Below are positions 63,722 through 64,000 of a stretch of DNA of 64,000 nt, in pieces. Every line of letters begins with the position of its first letter. The first letter of the stretch is position 1. Both the position numbers and the translations under genes were made by a program. The notes under the pieces are model-generated. The model did no database searches. It was not told where the DNA came from and saw only the letters and a program-made list of their open reading frames with translations. This stretch comes from Nitrospira sp. Its GTDB lineage: Bacteria > Nitrospirota > Nitrospiria > Nitrospirales > Nitrospiraceae. The DNA is taken from assembly GCA_029194535.1 (NCBI GenBank), contig JARFXR010000001.1, positions 1,558,721 to 1,622,720 of the forward strand. The letters are read 5' to 3'.

Positions 63722-64000
63722 AGAACCCGAGCAGGCCGGCACTGTCGGCAGAGGCAGCAGAGATGGGGTCGTTCCAGAGCGGAAGCACATGAGGGAGCCG
63801 TCATGCAACTGGGCATAACACCGCGATATCTGGATCCTCGTTGCCAGGAGGCGTTCTATGAGGTCGACGTGGGGGTCAACGAGATGTCTGACGGGCTGGC
63901 GAGCGCCGTCGCAAGTCAAGCAGGCGCAGGAGATCGCAGGGCGGCGGCGAACAGCGCAAGCCGATCGCCGCAAGAAACACGGGCCGTGCGTCGATAGGAT
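63722..64000 (+). other. Right edge: possible start of a gene cut by the window
   Basis: Beyond nuoN there is no clear gene. A frame from ATG 63858, preceded by AGGAGGCGTTCT (a strong ribosome-binding site), is open to the window edge and encodes a basic peptide starting MRSTWGSTRCLTGWR and including RRTAQADRRKKHGPCVD. Another frame, 63803-63997, follows GGGAGCCGTC and is complete at 64 codons, but is compositionally poor. They overlap in different frames, so at most one is real. Confidence 0.3.

Noticed and set aside
1-64000. tRNA, rRNA or riboswitch genes
   Set aside because: I looked for cloverleaf-like arms, CCA ends and known conserved cores by eye and saw none. A covariance-model scan could still find small RNAs.

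Overview
The window reads as a GC-rich Gram-negative bacterial chromosome with a respiratory, nitrate-reducing lifestyle. The gene style (canonical narGHJI, a 13-gene complex I with fused nuoCD, a transaldolase/glucose-6-phosphate isomerase fusion, a small winged-helix-like protein) suggests Nitrospirota or an NC10-like lineage. That is an inference from general resemblance; no rRNA or tRNA gene is present to settle it.

Region 1 (1-19.8 kb) is one large type I-D CRISPR-Cas locus. A 78-repeat array (218-7133) carries an IS3-family element inserted inside a single spacer. By the position of its 3' handle the array is read from the minus strand, from a leader beside cas4. All cas genes are on the minus strand in the transcription order cas6, cas10d, csc2, csc1, cas3, cas1, cas2, cas4. 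Three toxin-antitoxin-like modules are embedded on the same strand: MNT-HEPN and a small protein plus AbiEii-type nucleotidyltransferase between cas6 and cas10d, and a VapBC-like pair between cas3 and cas1. Each of the two modules between cas6 and cas10d is followed by a partial copy of the 3' end of cas6, giving a 'TA gene(s) plus cas6 tail' cassette structure. This is the most unusual structure in the window. An internal in-frame ATG with a strong Shine-Dalgarno inside cas10d marks a probable separately translated Cas11d small subunit.

Region 2 (20.2-28.4 kb, plus strand) is narGHJI, a cytoplasmic quinol-nitrate reductase with all expected cluster, Mo and haem ligands, followed at once by an SQR/NDH-2-like flavoprotein lacking the SQR catalytic cysteine. 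Region 3 (28.8-38.0 kb, plus strand) holds tal-pgi, tkt, zwf and glgP: glycogen phosphorolysis and the pentose phosphate pathway. A convergent histidine kinase/response regulator pair follows (38.1-41.0 kb, minus).

Region 4 (41-49 kb) is looser: small genes for a universal stress protein, two lipoproteins, a secreted protein, a LexA/S24-type regulator, a secreted repeat-domain protein, a CBS-domain protein, an FNR-like reductase and a glutaredoxin-like protein, with a MITE-like palindromic element and several poorly coding gaps. Region 5 (49.1-63.7 kb, plus strand) is a tightly packed nuoA-B-CD-E-F-G-H-I-J-K-L-M-N operon. Together with narGHJI it forms a plausible NADH-quinone-nitrate chain, fed by NADPH/NADH from sugar oxidation.
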